The notes beneath the pieces were generated by a model, which saw nothing but the letters and a program-made list of their open reading frames with translations, ran no database searches and was not told the DNA's origin. Both the position numbers and the translations under genes were made by a program. This document shows positions 60,248 through 64,000 of a stretch of DNA of 64,000 nt, in pieces. The stretch comes from Paenibacillus nanensis (GTDB lineage Bacteria > Bacillota > Bacilli > Paenibacillales > Paenibacillaceae): contig NZ_QXQA01000003.1 of the NCBI RefSeq assembly GCF_003583765.1, positions 186,001-250,000 of the forward strand. Direction: 5' to 3'. Position 1 is the first letter of the stretch; the number at the start of each line of letters is the position of its first letter.

Positions 60248-60661
60248 TAATAGAGGCTCGAACCGGTCGTTGACGCTTCGGTACGGCTGAATAACCGGTG
60301 TCGGTTGTTTGAATGAAATAATCCAATAGGTTAACGAGGAATCGTGAATCATGCCCTTCAGATCCCGAGCCGAAGGCACCGGATCGGAGCATGGATGCGA
60401 ATGATAGAAGCCGACAAGCTGTTGTCGGTTTTTTTGCATGGCAAAAAAAACTTCCGTCCAACTGGCGGGATGGAAGGCGAAGGATTGCAGACGGTTCTCA
60501 TGCGCGTTCGTAACAGGGATGAACCGGTCAATATGCGCAGAATGCTCGCCGCGCGCCAGAACTCCGCAAGCCTCCTCAGGCAGCGCGAGCCGGCAGGCAT
60601 CAATCAGCTGCTCGTATACGGTTCTTACCATCGTAACGGAATGTTCGCTCGTGCTTGTCAA
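60233..60661 (-). CDS. JAMM/MPN-domain metallopeptidase (M67 family)
   Basis: The 142-residue single-domain protein has the JAMM motif: Glu in LPEEACGVLARG and HSHPCSDPVPSARD (H-x-H-x7-S-x2-D). Bacterial members cleave isopeptide or Cys-Gly type bonds in sulfur-carrier or cysteine pathways. No carrier gene is near. The start is TTG at 60661, 7 nt after GGAGG. The 3' ends of this gene and the exonuclease gene overlap by 15 nt. Confidence 0.82.
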   Translation of the reverse strand: MTSTSEHSVTMVRTVYEQLIDACRLALPEEACGVLARGEHSAHIDRFIPVTNAHENRLQSFAFHPASWTEVFFAMQKNRQQLVGFYHSHPCSDPVPSARDLKGMIHDSSLTYWIISFKQPTPVIQPYRSVNDRFEPLLLVLA

Positions 60662-60881
60662 AGGCCAGCCTCCTAGGAAGATGCTTATACTTGCAGTATA
60701 TCGGAAGCGGGCAGGTATGAATAGAGCGTGGAAAACCGAAAATGATAAGGAGAGATTGACGGTTTTATGGCTATTCTCTCCGCCGTATTGAGCTTCGTTT
60801 CGGCGCGTGATACGATGATCCTTGTATATAATGGATGAAAAGCTTGGAAGGAAAGAGATAGGGGAAACGAAGGGAGCTATC

Positions 60882-61415
60882 ATGAGAAAAGTTGCAGCAT
60901 TGTTAATTATCGCGTTTTTTTTCGCCGGATTAGCGATTTATCAATATAATCAAGACGATTCCGTAACCGAGGAGACGTCGGCCTCGGCGTTTAAGCCGAA
61001 AGCAGGCTTTCAGGCGGCAGCCTTCGAGCTTCCGGACTTGAACGAGCAAATGGTTGAAATCGGAGGCAAGGGGGAGAAGTTAACCTTCGTCAATTTCTGG
61101 GCCTCTTGGTGCGGCCCCTGCGAGCTTGAGGCCCCCGATCTTCAAAAGCTTCATGAGAACTATGGAGACCGCATGACGCTCCTCGGGGTAAACGCAACGA
61201 AATTTGACAAGGAACGCGCGGCGCGACAGTTCGTGGAGGAGCATGGCTTTACATTCCCGATCCTGATGGACCGCCCGGGCGATGTAACGGAGCTGTATAA
61301 AGTCAATACGTTTCCTACCAGCTTCTTGATCGACTCCGAGGGCGTGATTCGCGAACGGATCAACGGCGTCATCACCTATGAGGAATGGGAACGGATCTTG
61401 GACAAATATTTGTAA
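60882..61415 (+). CDS. TlpA/ResA-like membrane-anchored thioredoxin
   Basis: The 177-residue product has one N-terminal anchor helix (about 4-20) and an extracytoplasmic thioredoxin domain with FWASWCGPCELEAP (Cys77 and Cys80). The later cis-Pro is in VNTFPTSFLID. Such proteins reduce apocytochrome c or spore-coat/envelope disulfides. No ccdA or cytochrome gene is adjacent. SD AAGGGAG supports the ATG at 60882. TATAAT at 60827 may be the -10. Confidence 0.88.
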   Translation: MRKVAALLIIAFFFAGLAIYQYNQDDSVTEETSASAFKPKAGFQAAAFELPDLNEQMVEIGGKGEKLTFVNFWASWCGPCELEAPDLQKLHENYGDRMTLLGVNATKFDKERAARQFVEEHGFTFPILMDRPGDVTELYKVNTFPTSFLIDSEGVIRERINGVITYEEWERILDKYL

Positions 61416-61417
61416 GG

Positions 61418-61474
61418 AAAAAAGCTGTCACATCGGATATGGCCTTCGCCGCTCCGATATGACAGCTTTTTTGT
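61418..61474. terminator. Bidirectional terminator
   Basis: AAAAAAGCTGTCACATCGGA pairs with TCCGATATGACAGCTTTTTT with one mismatch. It separates the TlpA-like gene from the convergent cimA gene. Confidence 0.9.
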
Positions 61475-61478
61475 TGGG

Positions 61479-63092
61479 TCAATGATTCACGAGACCTTGT
61501 CGCTCATGCGTTTCGGTTACACCCGTCTCTACTTTATCCATGCCAAGCAGCGCGTACCGGATACTGCCGAGGAGCGCCTCCCAGCTGGCTTCGATAACGT
61601 TGCTGGATACGCCGACGGTGCTCCACGTATTATCCAGGCCCGTCGATTCGACAAGTACCCGGACTTTAGCCGCCGTAGCGTCTTTTTCGTCAATGACGCG
61701 AACCTTGTAGTCCGACAGGTGGAACTGCTCGATTTTCGGATAGAACTGCACCAGCGCTTTGCGAAGCGCGTTATCCAGAGCGTTCACGGGTCCGTTGCCT
61801 TCCGCAGCCGTATACACCTGCTGGCCGTCTACGTTGATTTTGACGATAGCCTCGGAGATCATGCCGGCATTCGTTTTTTCCACATGCATCTTAAACGATT
61901 CGACCGTAAAAATCTCCTTCATATCGGTAAAGGCTTCCCGAAGCAATAGCTCGAGCGAAGCGTCGGCGCCTTCAAACTGGTATCCTTGATGTTCAAGTTC
62001 CTTGATCTGCTCGATAATCTGCTTTGTTTTTTCGTTGTTGGCGTTAACATCGAGACCAAGCTCGACGGCTTTGGATATAATATTACTCTGACCGGCAAGC
62101 TCGGATACAAGGATCCGCTGCTTATTGCCGACAAGTTCAGGCTGAATATGCTCATACGTTTTGGAATCCTTCATAATGGCGGATACATGGATACCGCCTT
62201 TATGCGCGAATGCCGCGTTGCCGACATACGCCTGACCGACCGGCATATGGACGTTCGCGATCTCGCTCACATAACGCGCGGTGCTGGTCAGCGTGCGAAG
62301 ACGCTCTTCCGGCAAGCAGTCGTATCCCATCTTCAATTGAAGGTTCGGGATAATGGAGCACAGATTGGCGTTGCCGCATCGTTCGCCGTACCCGTTGATC
62401 GTCCCCTGCACTTGGGTGGCCCCGGCCTGTACGGCTGCGAGCGAGTTCGCGACGGCGAGCTCGCAATCGTTATGGGTATGAATACCGATCGGTGCGGTCA
62501 ATTCCGATCTGACGCGCGAGACGATGTCGTAAATTTCATTCGGGAGCGTACCGCCGTTCGTGTCGCAAAGCACCAGCCAATCGGCGCCCGCATCCTGCGC
62601 TTTGCGCAGCGCGGCAATGGCGTACTCCGGGTTATGCTTGAAGCCGTCGAAGAAATGCTCGGCATCGTACATCGCTTCCATACCGCTTCGCTTCAAGAAA
62701 GCAAAGGACTCGTAGATCATCGCGAGATTTTCTTCCAGCGTCGTCTGCAAGGCGGTATGTACGTGGAAGTCCCATGCTTTGCCTACAAGGGTCGCGGCGG
62801 GAACGCCGGATTCCACGATGCGGAGCAGGCTGGCGTCGTGCTCGGCGATCGAGTTTTTTCGTCTGGTGCTCCCGAATGCCGTAATGCGGGAGCTAAGCTT
62901 TAACGCTTTTACCCGTTGGAAAAATTCGATATCTTTGCTGTTGCTGCCTGGATTGCCGCCTTCAATATAATGAACGCCTAAAGCATCGAGCTTCTGGGCA
63001 ATTTTCAGTTTGTCGTCTGCGGACAGGCTGATCCCTTCGCCTTGCGTTCCGTCACGCAGCGTCGTGTCAAAGATCGAGATGTTAGCGGACAT
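61479..63092 (-). CDS. cimA: (R)-citramalate synthase
   Basis: The 537-residue enzyme condenses pyruvate and acetyl-CoA, opening the threonine-independent isoleucine route. It has the DRE-TIM motif FDTTLRDGTQGEG, the metal His pair in IGIHTHNDCELA, and NGYGERCGNANL. A C-terminal LeuA regulatory domain (about 390-530) likely senses isoleucine. The length and LRDGTQGEG/EGGNPGSN motifs favour the CimA group over leuA. AAGGAGG lies 11 nt before the ATG. It appears monocistronic, and no other isoleucine gene is adjacent. Confidence 0.88.
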   Translation of the reverse strand: MSANISIFDTTLRDGTQGEGISLSADDKLKIAQKLDALGVHYIEGGNPGSNSKDIEFFQRVKALKLSSRITAFGSTRRKNSIAEHDASLLRIVESGVPAATLVGKAWDFHVHTALQTTLEENLAMIYESFAFLKRSGMEAMYDAEHFFDGFKHNPEYAIAALRKAQDAGADWLVLCDTNGGTLPNEIYDIVSRVRSELTAPIGIHTHNDCELAVANSLAAVQAGATQVQGTINGYGERCGNANLCSIIPNLQLKMGYDCLPEERLRTLTSTARYVSEIANVHMPVGQAYVGNAAFAHKGGIHVSAIMKDSKTYEHIQPELVGNKQRILVSELAGQSNIISKAVELGLDVNANNEKTKQIIEQIKELEHQGYQFEGADASLELLLREAFTDMKEIFTVESFKMHVEKTNAGMISEAIVKINVDGQQVYTAAEGNGPVNALDNALRKALVQFYPKIEQFHLSDYKVRVIDEKDATAAKVRVLVESTGLDNTWSTVGVSSNVIEASWEALLGSIRYALLGMDKVETGVTETHERQGLVNH

Positions 63093-63212
63093 GATAGGTC
63101 GCCTCCTTCACTGATGGCCATTACAAATCATAATTCATGATTATAACACTTTATTCGTTTAAAGTAGAGGGGGGATAAGCATTTTCACGATTTTTTCGCG
63201 GATTTCTTAACA

Positions 63213-63241
63213 TTGACTTGTTCCTCCGTCCATTATATGCT
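63213..63241 (+). promoter_or_regulatory. Promoter of the Y-family polymerase gene
   Basis: TTGACT and TATGCT are spaced by 17 nt, with a leader of about 50 nt. I found no LexA box close to it. Confidence 0.5.
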
Positions 63242-63298
63242 GAGAGAAATGGGAACGGATATACGTATTTTTCGGAAATCGGCGGTGAAGCATGAGCA

Positions 63299-64000
63299 AT
63301 GAACGATGTGAAGGATTTTTACCCGGCCAAAGGCAGAGTCATTATTCATTTGGACATGAACGCGTTTTATTGTTCTGTGCATGAAGCGGAAGAGCCGGAA
63401 TATTATAAGGATAAGCCCACTGCAGTATCGGGCAGCATAGAGCAGAGGAAAGGCATCATCGTCACCAGCTCCTACACGGCGAGGAAAAAAGGTGTAAAAA
63501 CGGGAATGGCGGTAAAGCAGGCGCTAAAGCTATGTCCGGATCTGATCCTGATCAAGCCTGATTTCAACCTATACCGGAAATATTCGCACGGCTTCATGTC
63601 AATCGCCCGGCAATTTACGCCTCAGGTGGAGCCCGTCTCGATTGATGAATGCTATATGGATATAACAGGCTCGAAGCTGCTTGGGACGCCGCTGGAGATC
63701 GCGGAGACGCTGCAGAAGCGCATTATGTCCGAGTGGAGGCTGCCATGCTCCATCGGGCTAGCGCCGAATAAGCTGCTTGCGAAGATGGCGTCCGATATGA
63801 AGAAGCCGATGGGTCTTACGGTGCTCAGGCTGAGAGATGTGCCGAAGCTTCTGTGGGATAAACCATGCGGAACGTTATTTGGAGTAGGGAGCAAAACGGC
63901 GGATAAGCTGTCGAAGCTGAATATCCATACGATCGGACAGCTCGCATCCGCAGATGAAACGATGCTGATCAAGCAGTTTGGCGTGATGGGCGCGTGGATG
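63299..64000 (+). CDS. Y-family (Pol IV/UmuC-like) DNA polymerase, 3' truncated by the window
   Basis: The first 234 codons are present and open to the window end. Catalytic acidic residues are in IIHLDMNAFYCSVHEAE (palm Asp and the FY steric-gate region) and SIDECYMDITG. VTSSYTARKKGVKTGM, CSIGLAPNKLLAKMASDMKKP and the HhH start GVGSKTADKLSKL follow. It performs error-prone lesion bypass. LDMNAF instead of LDMDAF is a change at a position often Asp. The start codon at 63299 has a poor SD. Confidence 0.88.
   Translation, partial: MNDVKDFYPAKGRVIIHLDMNAFYCSVHEAEEPEYYKDKPTAVSGSIEQRKGIIVTSSYTARKKGVKTGMAVKQALKLCPDLILIKPDFNLYRKYSHGFMSIARQFTPQVEPVSIDECYMDITGSKLLGTPLEIAETLQKRIMSEWRLPCSIGLAPNKLLAKMASDMKKPMGLTVLRLRDVPKLLWDKPCGTLFGVGSKTADKLSKLNIHTIGQLASADETMLIKQFGVMGAWM

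Noticed and set aside
63093-63298. LexA box controlling the Y-family polymerase
   Set aside because: No GAAC-N4-GTTC dyad was found near the TTGACT/TATGCT promoter. Only an unrelated AATCAT/ATGATT dyad at about 63126-63142 is present.
1-64000. Insertion sequences, prophage, tRNA or rRNA genes
   Set aside because: No transposase or integrase signature, terminal inverted repeats with target duplications, tRNA cloverleaf or rRNA sequence was recognised.

Overview
This window looks like chromosomal DNA of a spore-forming, moderately GC-rich Firmicute, most probably Paenibacillus or a close relative. The evidence is gene content: RacE-type glutamate racemase, YtxG/YtxH, coproporphyrin-type haem genes hemE-hemH-hemY, a YtpB-type terpene synthase, a YjcZ-like peptide, YuzB/DUF1450 and CshA. 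Shine-Dalgarno sites are strong, and GTG and TTG starts are common. I saw no rRNA, tRNA, insertion sequence, prophage or CRISPR array. The right end cuts through a Y-family DNA polymerase gene.

Layout. 1-9.9 kb: small conserved and housekeeping genes, namely a YhjD-like gene with a LexA-like box, a stand-alone CuA cupredoxin, a Dabb protein, a YutE/HepT-fold protein, ytxGH, glutamate racemase, an M14 peptidase, an IscA-like protein with DUF1450, an overlapping DUF3990 gene pair and a PDZ/S16 protease. 10-15.3 kb: lipoteichoic acid synthase-like protein, a THUMP rRNA methyltransferase, an O-methyltransferase and an MFS exporter. 15.5-30.3 kb: a nearly complete Gram-positive type IV pilus locus. 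It has three minor pilin-like genes, a 1410-residue secreted Ig-like/Big2 protein on the opposite strand, then pilB, pilT, pilC, pilA, pilD, a fused pilM-pilN and pilO. 30.5-34 kb: hemE-hemH-hemY. 34-39.9 kb: CapA-like protein, glycerophosphodiester phosphodiesterase, a DUF92 membrane protein, oligoendopeptidase F and two small genes. 40-43.8 kb: a methyltransferase, a cold-shock protein, then two unrelated tandem-repeat arrays (about 42-nt and 51-nt units) on either side of a lone DUF559/Vsr-like nuclease gene. 43.8-53 kb: MFS transporter, terpene synthase, pfkA, a glycoside hydrolase-like protein, YitT, cshA and a YesL-family protein. 53-64 kb: a candidate 6S RNA, tpx with a divergent GltC-like LysR gene, a YugP peptidase with a MerR regulator, and a nitrogen-related group (amtB behind a GlnR/TnrA-type box, a DUF294 nucleotidyltransferase and a DEDDh exonuclease). 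A JAMM peptidase, a TlpA-like thioredoxin, citramalate synthase and the truncated polymerase gene follow.

How the genes work together. The pilus locus encodes extension and retraction ATPases, platform, major and minor pilins, prepilin peptidase and the PilM/N/O alignment module, with no outer-membrane secretin, as expected for one membrane. The haem genes form one overlapping operon. amtB carries a textbook sigma-A promoter with the GlnR-type site downstream of it, which predicts repression under nitrogen excess. The most unusual points are the PilM-PilN fusion, the nuclease between two minisatellites, the overlapping DUF3990 pair, an in-frame signal-peptide-like start upstream of pepF, the candidate 6S RNA, and an orphan terminator upstream of amtB that suggests a small RNA.
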